DNA of 64,000 nucleotides from Phoebastria nigripes (Eukaryota; Chordata; Aves; Procellariiformes; Diomedeidae), in assembly GCA_035582835.1 (NCBI GenBank), contig JAYKAV010002926.1:1-64000 (forward strand), given 5' to 3'. Shown here in pieces: positions 1 through 13,800 of this stretch. Positions within the stretch are counted from its first letter, which is position 1; each line of letters begins with the position of its first letter. A model generated the notes under the pieces. That model saw only the letters and a program-made list of their open reading frames with translations, made no database searches and had not been told where the DNA came from. A program made the translations under genes and the position numbers.

Positions 1-157
1 TTCTACTTTGTTTTATTTCAATTATTAAACTGTTTTTATCTCAACCCGCAAGTTTTCCTACTCATGCCCTCCCGATTCTCTCCCCCATCCCACCGGAGTC
101 GGGGGGTGAGCAAGCAGCTGCGTGGTGTTCAGGTGCTGCCAGGGTTAAACCACGACA
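1..157 (+). mobile_element. 3' end of an endogenous retrovirus LTR (avian ERV, probably solo)
   Basis: The first 157 bases look like the downstream part of an avian endogenous retroviral LTR cut by the window edge. An ATTAAA polyadenylation signal lies at 24-29. It is followed by a C/T-rich stretch with CCCATCCCACCGGAGTCGGG and by a terminal segment ending GGTTAAACCACGACA at about 157, with the CA dinucleotide expected of an LTR terminus. I recognise this tail from general familiarity with bird ERV LTRs; the exact family (ERVL-like is my guess) is inferred. Downstream sequence from 158 shows no evident primer-binding site or gag-like frame. A solo LTR is therefore the simplest reading, although the 5' half lies outside the window. 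No coding capacity is present. Confidence 0.7.
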
Positions 158-3100
158 AAGCCAAAGGTGGAAACTGTTCCAAACCACACCTCAGCCAACA
201 ATCTACATCCAAATAGTCTTCTGAAACACCAGGAACTAAATAGTTTAGGCCCGTTTCCACTGCTATGAAATCTATCCGTCGTTATTAGCTGCCATACAGG
301 TGCTTTAATTTCTGTCCAAGTCTCCTATGGACAAAGCAGACAACTCATGTGGTAAGTTCTGTATCAGATTCTCCTCTCCTTGTTGCTATGCATCTTTCCT
401 GTGTGCTGCTGACATAATGCCATCTAACTAACTCGAGACCCTGCTGGTTTTTTCACTTTCTTTTTTCCTTTTCAAGAAACTGGATGTGTGATCACCATTC
501 TTGTAGGAAATGGTTGCATGGTTTTGAACACATAATATTTTCTCCAGAATCAAACCAATAGTTTTTCATGGGTTGTGTTTTTTGTGTTTGGGGTTTGGCA
601 GGTTTTTTTTGACTCAGTCAAAAATTTTTCTTCAGCATTACTGGAAGAGGTGAGGGTATAATAGACCTCTCAGTAATTGAGAAGGATTAGGAAAGGAATA
701 GAGAGAATCAATATGGCAATGAATATTCATAATACAGAATGCAGTTCTGGTCTGTCTGTCCTTTCCTCTCCTTGGCCCTCCATTCAAAAAAGGAGCCAGA
801 AAACAAATAAAGAAAGATGCGGACGGTGAGAAATACGGAGTGGCTTCCAGACAGAGAGGGATTCAATAGACTAGGATTCTTCATCTCTAATGGGAGATGA
901 CTGAGAGAGGGTATGATGGTAATCAATAAAGTAATGGATGGTGTGTTTATTAACTGCTGTTCTCTGGTTATTACAGTAAAAAGTAAGAGCCACCCACTGA
1001 AATTGGCCAGTGAAGGCACCTGATGAAAAAACAGGTTTCAAGCAAAGCAGGAGAAGTACTTTCTATCTCACCCTGACTTACACCAAGCTCCTTATGCTAG
1101 GGTGTTCACTGTGCCCCTATTGCCCTCTCTCCCTTCATGAAATTTTTTTCTTCATATTCTACATCGTTTTCCACATATCGAGTCTACTTGTAACTTCTTC
1201 CCTCCACCATGGACTATGGTTCTCTTCTCCTACCTGTATGTCCACTTGCTAATTAGACTGTGTCCCAGGCTATTGCCTTGCTTCACATCCTACTTCACAC
1301 TACATTCCCACCAAACCATCTGTCAGCCATGCTTTACTCAAAAATGGTATTTGCTAGGGCCTTTCAGAGTAATCAAGGAGGTTTGCCACACGGTTGGGCT
1401 TGAGCCAGAATGACTCTGCTGGGTCATTCTTACGCTCTTCTGATGGTCCTTCCACTTCTTCTCAGTTTTAGGCATTCATGAATCCTACTGTTTACCCAAA
1501 ACAACCGTGATTTTGTTGCCTCTGTAGCTGGAGGGAAGAGCTTCCAAACACAGAGGTGCTGGGCGTGCAGGTGGGCACACTGGTGCTCGCACTGTGGCAG
1601 GCAAGAATTAGTCTGATTAGGACTCCCTCCAGGCACGAGGGAGATTTAGGGGGGGAAGGTGGACAAGGAGGAGACAGTTTAAATGCAATATATTAAGCTT
1701 TGCACTGCTGACCACTCAGGTAGAAACATCTGGCTGTGGTAGGATTGCACACAGAGCTGGAACAGTACTCATCCATTTTCCACACAAGCTTTATTCTTGC
1801 TTTCACATAGGTGGTAAGAAAGACGAAATTAATGAAATAAATAAAAAAGGAAGGCTCTGCAAGTTTTTGGCATGGTCTTTGTGCTATGGATTTTTCAATT
1901 CTCTTATGTCCTGCATGGCATTTTAAAGACCATCCCAATCCATGTGGCTGGTGCAACTTGGAAATAAGGTTGCCAAAAGGAAGAAATAAGTATGTGGATG
2001 GTAAATATGCATGGTGCATGAAATAAGAAAAGAAATTGTTCCTTTCAGAGAGAGGAAAAAAGACAATAATACCTAAGGTATGGGAGATATTAATGAATAC
2101 TGTAGTGCTGGCAAGAACATGTCAAGAATTGGTGCACATATGCTATTAATAACTTTTTAGATATCATCCTTTTTGCTGCACAAATAGGTTTACGGTATGT
2201 TTTTAACCAGCTCAGTAAAGAGATGAAGAAAATGGTACAGCATGAGGGAAGGCAAATATTTCCAATTCCTCCACTACAAAGGCATAATAATATCCTCAAA
2301 ACAAGGCATTTCCCACTCCTTTATCCCTAGCTTCTCTGCCATAACAAGCCTCTCGCGTTGGCTCAAATTGCAGATGTGCCAGACTCAAATTAGAGAGTCA
2401 AGTACTTAATTTTTTTAGTTTGGAGATTTGGATTACTGGGTAATACCTGTCTCTATAACCAAGCAAATTAATCCCAGAGCTTCAAATTCCCTAGTGACCC
2501 ATGTATGCATTTGACACCTGAATCCTCCCAAATCCATGCTTTCATTTTAGGTACTGCTGCCCTAAGTTATGGTACAGTACACACCAAATCATCAGGTGCA
2601 CAGCATTTATACACTGTCATTCAACGGCATGGAAATCTGACCTGAGAGACTGGGTGAAAACAGTTAAGGCCAAAACTATGTTTAGAGTAAAAAAATGCAG
2701 GAAATATAAAGCGAGTGCCCACATCAAAGCATGTGTGACTACTCTGAATGGCATTTGCACTTTCAGGCTCCCACAGTATTATTTGCTTTAGCATTTGTGG
2801 TTGATCTGCAGTCGGACCAAGCAATATACTTCAGGAGTGCATCTGAGGAGATAATCTGGGAAAACAATGGGCTTTTGCTCTGTTTCCTGAACAGCATCAT
2901 CATCAAAACTTTCTGAAATCAAAAACAAAAACACAGCAAAGCACAAAAGGGTCAAGTCCCGGTCAGGCTGGAACCTGGAGAGTGGCACACGCTGCTCCAA
3001 CCAATGCTTTCCGACACCTTCTTCAAATTAATCACCAGGCAAGTCTTTCACGGCCTAAATGAGGTGCTGAAGAAATACAAATTAAGATAAAACAATGGAG

Positions 3101-4297
3101 ATGAAGTTAGAGGAATTAAGGTGGGGTCAGAAGCTGATTTATAAATTACAGTTAAGCAACAAAAAACCTATTAAATTTCACCCGATGCATGTGAGATGAC
3201 CCCAGAGGTTCACCTTGTCCTGGGTCTTCTCCATGGCAGTGATCAGTCCTGGGCACTTCGGGATGGGATGTCTGAGTCTGTAGTAAATGTGTCACTAGGT
3301 ATGTGAAGAACAGCCTCAGGCACCTCCTCTTAGATGTATGCAAAGAATGGGATACGTTTGCAAGGCACATAGTATTGCAATATCTAAGCATAGCCCATTT
3401 TTGCATGTCTTTCATTGGCTCTTACAAGTCCCCCCCTCAGTTCCTTTGAACTANGGCTTGATGAACCTTATTTTAAAGGAGAGCTTAGAATCACTTATCA
3501 TCCTCAGCCTTTTTCATTACTATACCTGCCCTGGGATAGGAAATAGAAATTACTTCCTTTTTAGCTCAGCGCTGAGGCTGAAGGATCTCTGCGGTAGGAG
3601 CAGTCATTTCACTATACACAGGTACAGCCCCTGGCACACAGAACCCCAAATGAAGGGCACCACTGACAGTAACACATACAATTCACTGCCACAAATGAAT
3701 CCGTGAGACCTGAAAGTAATTTTAAATACTATTTTCACAATGTTTTGTAATGTTCTGTCTATACTATGTGGTTTTGATCTGTTTTCTTCTTTACTACAAA
3801 ACGTATTCTTCAGATAGAATAACCTTTTGTAGAACTATTTCCAATACTAACTGTAGGAAATATTGCTGGAGCCAGTAACACCCTAAAAATTGGAAAGAAC
3901 TTCTAAAGTTTGATCTTCCAGTACCTAGACATCATCTTGTCATTTTTACCCATGCAGAGTGAGCGTAGACTGCTACCAGACCAGAACAACAACAAAAGGC
4001 TGCAGCAGGAGTTCCCGGGGGCCATAGCAGAAGTACAGTCTATGATCTTCCTTGTATTACATGCTCTGAGTCAGAGTCTCCTCTGCTTCTCAAAAAAAAA
4101 AAAAAAAAAGTGGCTGAGAGAAACTGCCCTGCTCTGTCATCATTTTCCACCCTATTTCAGTTCTTCAGCGTAGAGAAGAACCAAAAACCGTGTGTGCTTT
4201 ACTACCATATCCAACTTTNAAATGCAGAAAAACTTCCAGAGGTTAATAATTCACTAAGAACTGATTTATTCATTTTATGTGTCTTGGGTTATAATTT
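158..4297. other. Unique-looking non-coding DNA, no gene seen
   Basis: About 4.1 kb of AT-rich sequence in which I see no recognisable gene, structural RNA or well-defined transposon. Open frames are all below about 125 codons, sit on both strands and overlap each other, as expected by chance. One 18-A homopolymer interrupts it (separate entry). There is a single ambiguous base at 3454. Confidence 0.6.
4092..4109. repeat. A(18) homopolymer
   Basis: A run of 18 A residues lies between CTTCTC and GTGGCTG. The flanks do not resemble a retrotransposed mRNA or SINE, so it is annotated only as a simple repeat. Confidence 0.9.
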
Positions 4298-4352
4298 TAA
4301 CTGGTGTAAGTCACTGAGCCAAACAGTCACTGAACTCAGCTGAGGTCTGCCT
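4298..4352. repeat. Possible ancient inverted-repeat (MITE-like) relic, copy 1
   Basis: AACTGGTGTAAGTCACTGAG is followed about 25 bases later by CTCAGCTGAGGTCTGCC. The pattern 'CTGGTGTAA-TCA...CAGCTGAGG-TCTG' recurs in old sauropsid interspersed repeats built around GGTGTAA and its complement. Three other stretches here (30432-30486, 31565-31670, 39872-39940) share this vocabulary. Divergence is high. Assignment rests on pattern memory, and no termini or target-site duplication are visible. Confidence 0.35.
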
Positions 4353-7300
4353 ATTGCCTGACAACAGGGCTCACAGCTTTCCTCTTGACTTCATTGTCTT
4401 CTGCTTTTTATTGCTGAAAAAGGACAAACAGATGCACCTCAACACTATTTTGTATACTCCTTTCAGAGACCATACTCTCTTTTTTTCCTCAGTGGAATCA
4501 ACCCTCTGGTGGTACAGAAGCTGAGCCCTCAGTAGATGGCAAATCTGAGACTGCCTTTGCCAGTGGGCCCTCCTGGGGCACCGTTCTTCAGAAAACCCAG
4601 TAGTTTCCAGGCAGTCTCAGGCACATGTTCGTGATGGGGCTGTGGAGAGGTGAAAGTCCTTAGCTGTGTCCTTTCCCTTCAGATAACTGGGAGCACCTCA
4701 CACAACAACCAGGTTCTGTATTCCCTCCCCATAGAAGAGCTGCTGCTTCCTCCATATGCTATTAATATTTCCCTTCCCTGAATTTTTCCTACTTTCATTG
4801 AATCCTGATTGGTCTGCAGTCACCACATATGGGCACAGTATCCCACATGCCAAGTGAACACATACCACATAGTTAATTACATAATGGCCTACTAATATAT
4901 TCCATGTTATTTTTCCCTCTGCTCCTAAAGCAAAATTATTCCCTGTTACTGGTTTTGTTTTCTTTTTGAACTACCATGTGCTGACATTAAAGCTATTGAT
5001 TTTTTTCTAAAAGAAAGTAACTACATCAAGCACAAAAATACATAACACTTCTGTAAATAAAGACAGCAAAATATCTAGTAATTACTGAAAATTTCCCCAA
5101 ACAAATTATAATTAATTTTTCAATGCAGATATAAGAACTAATGACAACCCAAGGATAATCAATGAATTGAACACCACATTTTAGATACAGTGTTGGGCAC
5201 TTAACTCATGGGATGCTGTATCTGTTTGCTGATTGAGATTCATGAAAAGTTTCTGCCTCAAAGGAATTTCATTCTTGCACTTGACTCTGAAATATCTATG
5301 AATATTTGCACAATCAAAATTCTTCCCTTACTGATGTGCCTCAATGGCACATAATAGAGAGATAAAGACAGGCTGAATCAAAATTCATTTTTAATGTGAT
5401 GAAAGCCTTTTCCAAAGGGAGTTTTATGGTAATCAGCCACTTGTTACTGGTTCAATAGTCAACAGTAGCTGCTGTACAAAATTGTTCTTCCAAGGAGCAT
5501 TATTTTTCACTTCAACATTTTGCTATGCATTTCAGGACCAGCTTATTTTACGGTTGTCTTAAGTTTGTTATATCATAGGAATTTGGAAATTAGAAGATAC
5601 TACCAGGAGAACAGCGGTGTCCAATCTCTACAGGTTGTTGTAGTAAGACCTTCAGATGAACATGGAAGAACCCCAACAGGAGGTAATGGTAGAGTTGTCT
5701 CTTCATAGGATGAATGTCTTCCTAACACTGAATAAATGCTGACATGAAGGAGTATCTGTGTTGTATTTTTTTTTCCCATGTGAAAACATCGTGGATTTTC
5801 ATCTTATCCACAAACTTTTTAAATCACTTGAAAACAATCCAATTCCTTTTTTAGCTTCTTTGGAAGCCTACAAGCCCTTTGACACAAGTCAAGTATTGGC
5901 CAAGCAGAGTAAGTTGCAGTTACCAACATGCAGTTAGCTTTGTATTTCACTGTATGTTTATCTGTGCACAATCAGCATATTCACTTCTGAGCATTGCATG
6001 CTAAGAGATCTCTCATTCCAGGAAATGTGGTAGGCAGCAGAATGCAAAATAAAAAGATCCTTATTGGAGAAAACCATGAGAAAGAATCGAAGACAGATGG
6101 ATCTGACCAGCAGTCCCTTGGGCTTCAACCAGACCGTAATTATCTACCGAAGACCTCACTGATGGTGCAACACCAGAGCCCATCCCAGCTCTGTGCAGCA
6201 ACCCCATTATTCACAGACATCCCAAACAACTCACCTCCCAGACAGAGAGGAGCCAGTTGGGGTACACAATCTTGCATCTTTTGCACATTCTTACAGGTGA
6301 AAAATGTCAAAAATTTTTATATAGTTCTAAAAACTAAGCATTTTATAAGCTATGCTTGTATATGCACACATACGTGTAGGTGTTAAATAACAGTTTTTCC
6401 TTCAGTTATGGACTTTAGTTCCCCTCCCCTTTCTTTATCTCCTTCTTTAGTTATTCTAGGATTTCTCCCTGAACAGACTACTTTTCTTACTTCTATGTTT
6501 TTAAAATTATTTCTAACTGGAAATGAGTAAGCTATTCCTGTGAAACCCATCTTGTGGATTTGTATCATACTACAGTTAGTTAATCAAAACACTTGTCAAA
6601 AAAAGCATTTTCTTTGATATTTCTGAAAAAGAACACAAATTTTTACATTTTGCAGGGAGAATTTGTATTGTTTCAGGCCCAGAATTTAACAACAAACTAA
6701 AAAAAACAAGCAAGCATATTAGGGCAAATGAAATAGAAGCAAAAAATCAGTTTTCCCATAGGGCCCCTTATTATTTTAGCAAATCATAACCTAGCTCAAA
6801 AATTTCAGGAACTTTGGATTTTTAAAATGCTTGAAAAGTTCATGTAGATAAAGTTTGCTAATGGAAAAAATCTTTTTGTTTTAGCAGAGCCTAAAAGTCT
6901 TGTGATTTTTATTAATTTGAAGATTATAAAAGATGACAGAATCCATAAATCAAACAAAAATATTAGTCACAAATAGTCCAACATGTTTTCTCATAGTCAT
7001 ATGATAAATCCCCTATGCATTCAGGTCATTCTCATGATCCATCTTCATCCAGCTTTATTAGACTAGCATTCAGAGCCTTCCGATTAGTTCATTGTTATAC
7101 TAACAGCAGTTAAAAAGCAAAGATGTAATAATGCACACACAAACTTCACGGGACACATATAATGCCAAAGATCACAAAGAGATCCACAATGGCAGAAGAA
7201 ACCATTTGGCAGCCAGGATTTGTAAACTGCTAAATGTATTATTTATTTTTATTAACATAGGTATTAATCGAGACTACAGATTATTACCTATTTGTTTCTT

Positions 7301-10300
7301 AGCAGTGCCATTCTTGGCAGTGGGTAACACACTAAGTAAAGGTAGTTTCTATCATGAAGGATAGCAATCTAAAAAACAGACACACGAAGGACAAAACACA
7401 CCAGGAAACTCAGCTCAGGATTGGCAGCTTTTAAAATATCTGATTAATACACTCATTTCTTTTGAGTACTGCTGTTATTAATGAGTTAGTGCAAAGATCC
7501 GTAAACAGGATCTGTGGACCATTTGCTAGGTGCTCTGGAAACACACACAAAGTCATCAAGGGAAAACTAATGGAGACAGGAGTGTGAGCTGGAAATAAAT
7601 GGGGTGTTGAGGCCAGACTCATTATTAGTGTTACTGAGAGGGCAACGCGAGGAGACATGATGTGAGACGGGATCTCAGACATCCGTTAGTATTTCCTTCT
7701 CCCCCAGAGGAATGGCAACTCCAGACGGGGAAGAATAAATGAGGAAAGAAAGAGAAGAAACTACAGGGTAGACTTGTCTCTAACTTGTGGCTAAAGAGTG
7801 TCTCGTTTGCTTCTCCTGCTTCCCAACAGATATAATTTCCAACCTCTCCTGGTCCTCCACTACTTCAGTTGCAGCAGGTAAGCTTGGCACATGGACGTAC
7901 CATTATCAAGCCAACATCAAGTTTGAACGTGGTTTTGATAAGCAGGTTGTTCTCTCTCTATCCATGGCCAGAGAAGAAAGAGTTGTGACAAGATGGAAGT
8001 TATTTCATTAAGGATTAGGATTAGCCTTAACATAAGCAGTGTTCACAGGTCTGCTCAGCTGCTATCTAACCCTGGTGCCTGTACTCTACAAATCCCCAAG
8101 TCTTGAGTTTTAAATCCAGGCTTGCTCCTTAAAATTGTGTTTTTGCACAGCCTCCAGGGCACTCGTCTTGCCAGGGAAGAGCAGGTGGGTACATAACTCA
8201 TGTCTGAGCCTGGCTGAGCTCCAGGATGTGCATTTCCATGTGCATCTGCCTTGCAGGGTTCACCTGGGCAGCAGCGGAGACTTCAGTGACTGAGAACGGG
8301 CCTGGGCTCCCCACTCCTCCCAAGTGTATAAGCACTCATGTTGATGATACAGCCTGTGGGAAGTGCGTGGTGACCAAGCCTGTGCTCCCACCCTCTTTCT
8401 TTTCTTCCCCATTTTCTGCCAGTTCTCAGGGTCCCACGTTCAATTCTCTCTCCTGCCCAATGAGGCGCAAACTCACACCTCCCTCCTTCCCTCCTCCCCT
8501 GGATGCAGTTGTCTTACAGGGAATAGCCCTTCCACAATACACAGACACAGTCCCAGGACCATGCTCCAGAACTGAGTTCTCCCAGTTCTCAGCCCAGGGC
8601 TACAGACCAGAGTGCNTTGCAGAGCACCCAAGTGCTTGCTGTCTCTCCTGCTGGGCCAAGGAGTCTTAACCAATTTTTGCAAAGGCATACAGCTGTACTG
8701 GGAAGAGTGAAGAGTAAAGAGTATGTCACCCAAAACAGTCTCTAATTTAGTGGTCAAAGTTCTTTATGTTTGGCTGGGGATGATGTCAAAAGGAAAAGGA
8801 GAGACTTGAACTGAGGAGCTCCACTCAGTAGGTCAGTGCTGTATCTGCTAGGGAGCTGTAAGGTAAGATGCTGACAGAAAGGGACCCTTGGATGACTATG
8901 GGGAGGGATCTCTCCTTCAGTTTTGAAAGAAAGAGTTTTAATATCTCCCACAAGAGAAAGATTTCAGATTCTGCAGCCTGACTCATGCCATCCAGCATCT
9001 TTGAATAAGGTCTAGAGATGGGCAGACACCCACATCCTCTACTTTTCCTTGGGGCTAGCTCCAAGCAGAGTACCTGCTCACAACAGGGGCTGCTTGGGAT
9101 CACAACCTAATTCTTCCCATTCAGGAAAGGACAACAGCCCTGAAGAGGATGGGCTCCTGAAAACTAAGCATTACAAACCCCGGTGTTGCTGTGCTTAGCT
9201 CCTTTTTTTTTTTTCTTTCAACTACTCTGATGGCTTTTGCTAGGAACTTCACAGAGGATCTCCTTGAGATTCATCCCTTGTCAGAGGTCTTCCAACATGA
9301 TCTTAAAGACAGTAAATCTCTATTTGCATCTATGACTAGACAGGTCTGCATCTAAGGATGGCAGGCATATTGCCAGTTGCAAGACCAAGCCCAGCTGTGA
9401 TCTCAGCACCTGCGTGTAAATCAGCAGTAATTACATGATATGGAAATTCCATAACACAGAATTACTCAAGCACAAAATGGATAAATGACACAGCACTCCT
9501 AAATGGGCTCATCTTTCCCCATTTTCTTCCTTTATGTATCTGCCATCCTTCTTGTGCAAAGCTGTAGATCTCCCAGGTGAGCGCTGAAGCCCTAGGAGCT
9601 CTTTTGGAGATGTCACTTGACAGCACTAGTTCACCCCCTGCATGATGCAAGGGGTGCCCTTTGCCTGGGCTTGGAGTAACTGCTTTGCACACTTGACATC
9701 ATTTATGTGTGAGTTTGCAGTTGGAGTTTGGAGTCTTCTGGTTTTAAACAATACTACCCAGTTCTGCATGTAGGATGATTAAGTAGAAATTTCCTGCAGA
9801 GATTTAACAAACATTGCTATGCCATACTGTAGGAACATGGCTTTCTTTAAGCCCTGACTTACTTCTAATATTATCCACAATGGGTGAGTCATTGTTACTG
9901 TAAACTCAGAGGGAACTGAATTTGAGGATTTGAGGATAAAGAACACAAATCTTAAGGAAACCAGACTTCATTACTTACATTGCTTATGGAACAGCTTGTT
10001 TCTATATATATCATTTAAGAATCATACATAGCACCGTCATTTTCTTTCTGAAGAACATGATTAGGCATCAGAGAAACGTGCACTTTGTTTATGAAGGTGT
10101 ATGTTTCCATAGGGCATGTAAGGATATTTTCAATGGACTTAGATAGGCAGCTCATGTTTTCCTTACATAGCTGAAACATTGGACTTGATTACTGTACCTC
10201 AGATTAATGAAAAACATGAAATAATATGATCAGAAATGCTGTAATGAAATTACAGCAGAGCCCAACTGACATTATCAGTGCAAAACGTTCATGTCCAGTC

Positions 10301-10675
10301 CAATTTTTAGCCTGTTTAAACCTCCCTGAATGAAAGCATTGCTTGTCTGTTCACATGACTGCTCACATATCGCTTTTACTGCCACAATTTTTAGTTCACA
10401 AGATATAATGTAAGAATCAACAACAACATACAAATACAGGGTAACCCCTTTTACCATGTGCAGTACTAAACTGTCTTTTCACCACTGATCCACAATTGCA
10501 AGATGAAGAAGAAAGCTTTTTGTACTACTTTGCTATCAGAAAGGCTAGCCATCATGTTACTTTCGCACTTTGCTGAATAAACTAAAAACAAGACTTCAAA
10601 AAAGGTGCAACTGCAAATTACTGAGCTAAGGAGCTGCAATTAGAAAGGAAATGAAGAAAAGGGACAGTGGGGTGC
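4353..10675. other. Unique-looking non-coding DNA, no gene seen
   Basis: About 6.3 kb without a supportable gene. The longest frames (around 130-147 codons near 5994 and 8226) begin at arbitrary ATGs, show no domain-like pattern, and compete with frames of similar length on other strands. A poly-T run occurs near 9203-9214. No transposon ends were recognised with confidence. Confidence 0.6.
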
Positions 10676-10870
10676 CTTAATATGAAATGTGACATTGATA
10701 AATCAAAGGAAACCTGGAATTTGAGCAGTAGATATTTCAACTGATTACCAAAGATAACTTGCATTCTTTGTTAGCAGAGTCAATTTTGCATTTGCTCAGA
10801 AAGATTAAAAGGCCCAGTAGCTGCCACATCATTAGAAACAACATATTCATATAAATAAATAAATAGAGTT
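10676..10870. promoter_or_regulatory. Candidate conserved non-coding element (enhancer-like)
   Basis: This AT-rich, non-repetitive block packs several developmental-factor-like motifs. It has a TCF/LEF-type ATCAAAGG near 10702 and a GATA-type AGATAA near 10752. It also has ATTTGC and CATCATTAGAAACAA stretches and ends in AAATAAATAAATAG. Motif clustering alone is weak evidence because each motif is short and common. The call is an inference from texture, with no conservation data available. Confidence 0.2.
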
Positions 10871-13800
10871 CCCCTTTAATTCCTGCTAAAGGAGGCAAAG
10901 ACTCCAGACGGCTATACACCAGGAGTTGTGTGGGACAGGAAACAAGGGACTCTTCATTACTGGAACAAAACACTCATAGTTTCCAGAGTAAAGGTCCTAA
11001 TTTTTCCATAAAGCAGACCATATTTAGGGGAAAATCACAGGTTAGGAATTGAAATGTGCTGTAAGTGAAAACAGAATTAAGAAATTAAACATATGCTAAG
11101 CGCAGTTAACACAGTTACAGATTTCTTTTGCAGTAATATAAATCAGTTACCATGTAATGTTTTGCACCCTAAATATAACAACTGTATACATTTTCTTTTC
11201 ATTAACATACTCTTTTTATTGACTCACTGTATTTTCCAACTGCCTGATTTTTATAATACGACGCAGCTTAGGGACAAATGTCAATAGAGTTTGGAGGACA
11301 TAGTATAGATTACTTTTCCTAAAATCGCAAATTATGAGTAGACTTGGTTATAAAAACTGGCAAAGCCAACCAAAAACCCCTTTTACTGACAAATATTCCA
11401 GCCTGTGGAAACAATTTCCATTTTTAAGATGTTCACAGTTAGCAGCAGTTGCCCAACCATGGTGCCTGAGAAGGGGAATTTTCATATGTATTTTCTTCAT
11501 AGCACCATTCACAGTCAACCTTCCCTATCTCTGTGGCCACAGGAGAGAGGCTAGATCCTTGGGATGAACTTAATATGTAAACTTCAGAAGATAAACATTC
11601 TAGCTACCTGCAAGTTTCAAAGTGTTATTCATCTCAAACTATTTGCAGCAGAACCTTTAAGTGAAACTTACGGATTTTCTGAAGGGACCTGGTCCTTTTT
11701 CTAAATTATCTGATAGGCAGAAATTATCCTGGGGACAAGGCAGCCTTCTGTCATAAGCTCAGCTTGCCTGATAGAGGTCCAAAAACCCACAATTTACAAG
11801 ATTTTCCCTTTTACAGTCCCTTCTTTGCAGTAAGATGTAGGTCTCGGACATCACTGCAGAAAAAGGTGGATTCATAGTGAGATGCAGAACACAGTGAGCC
11901 ATCCCTGTGGGAGGAAAATAATCCATGCAAAATTCAAAAGGAATTTATGCTGACTGGGACATCCCATTCTGCCACATTTCTGCTAAACAAAGCATTAGAG
12001 GGGATGGGAATGACTGCTCAGGAGCAAACAGAGAAAAAAGCTCAAAGCAGTTTCACAGGCCTCCTTCAAAAATGCATGGGAACCCTTCCACTACTGTTGC
12101 TGTGGAGTGCTTTGCTGAAAGGAAGTCACACACAAGGCTTTCTTCACTAGGAGGTCTGTTTGGATATAATTTGTACTCTTGGCTTCTTTAAGATGCATGG
12201 ATGTAATTAGAAGGACGAAAATAACAACTTCCCGCATCATGATGAAGAATGGGGGATGGAGGCCTGGTGAGATTCAAGAACCCTCATGTTTAGTAGAAAG
12301 CATGGTAGAGATCATGCCAGTTTCTCAAATCTCTTCAGGCAAAGACAAAGAAATTAGGCAACATGCTTTCAGTGTTGCTTATTGGGAGAGGAAAGCCAAA
12401 AATGTGCTTGGCTACTAGTTAGCACAGAGATAGGGAGGATGTATTGAGACTGCTCTCTGATGTGAAGAGGACTAAGAAATTAAATATTCACCAGTAGTTC
12501 GATACCTTGGCATTCCTACAGTGCTGACTTCTACCTACAGCAACAGTCTCACTCATCCTATGACACATTATTAGTCATGTACTAACGGTAAGGAGTCAGA
12601 AGAAGACACATTTTCTTCTAAAACTGATGGAGCAGCCTTATTAGACTAGATGAAATACCTCTGCATCATACTAGCTACAATGTTAAAACAAGAATATCTC
12701 TAGACTTTTTCCTGCCCAGCTTCATGCTACCGATTTGAAAGAAAATATTACTTTCTCTAATCTGAAAAACCCTACAGAAGTTGTGTCACATCTCTGAGAA
12801 GCAGAGGGGAACTCACCATCAAGCATCAGCTCTACTTGCTTTATTTTGACTGGTGAAGACCATACAGTGTTTATCTGTCAAATCACTGGGTTAGCAAATA
12901 GGTTGCAGCAAAGGTAGTATAGAAAGACCCTCTTTGTTTTTAGAAATATTGTCCTTTTAGAAAAAGGATTTATAAATAATATGTAAAATGTGTTTTGTTA
13001 CTGTGAAATGTAAACTTACCCAGGGATCGGCGTATGGGATTCCGTAGCAGCTAATCAAAGCTGGCATTGCCTGCAGGTGACCTATATGCCAACTTAGCAC
13101 AGCTTAGAAATATGCAGACCATCGAGAGATTATACAGATTGTTTTTAGGAAGCTGAAAATAACTAAGTTGATTTAGACATAAAGTTAGAAAGCACTTTTG
13201 AAGCATAACAGAGGGATTTTAACAGCAGTTAAGTATGTTCTGCCATAGACAAAATCACAAGGAAGAAACAATGGGAAAATGATAAACTGTGGTTTCTTGT
13301 GTATCACAGTGAGCTACGCTGGTAGAAGAATCAGTCTTACAAGCTTTTGGTGTGTGTACGAATTGCAGTAATGCAGCAGTGGAAAAATCCATGCATCTGT
13401 GAGGAATATTACAGAGGTTCAGACTGCAGACTGAGTTTGTCAAATTAGTTAATTAAAAAAATTATGCATATGTTTGCACTATTATATGTAAAACATATAG
13501 CATATGAATTAACTCTCTTCTGTACTACAGGATACAAGCAGGTGGCCTTGTTTTTGCCAGTGTATACAAATGGAACAATTAAATAAGAGAAAGCAAAATA
13601 CCTGTGTTTTTAAAAGGATTATCATTTAGAAAGTACAGGGTCTGATACCAAGAATTTCTACAGGATGTCTTTGAAAAGCCTTGTGCAAGACAATCTGTAG
13701 CGCTCTCTGATTGCCATCTTGGACTTTTTCCTTTGAATACTGCCCATCCACAGAGCTTTTAAAATGTCAGTCATTGCTATGGGGATCCTCTAATGGACAT

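Noticed and set aside
5612..5640. Another hAT-like word (CAGCGGTGTCCAATCTC)
   Set aside because: Short match without an opposite inverted terminus; could easily be coincidence.
5994..6386. 130-codon plus-strand frame
   Set aside because: No domain, no splice context, and typical of chance ORFs in non-coding vertebrate DNA.
8226..8669. 147-codon plus-strand frame with an initial hydrophobic stretch
   Set aside because: The start resembles a weak signal peptide but the rest is proline/serine-rich noise, read through an ambiguous base, with competing frames of similar size on both strands.
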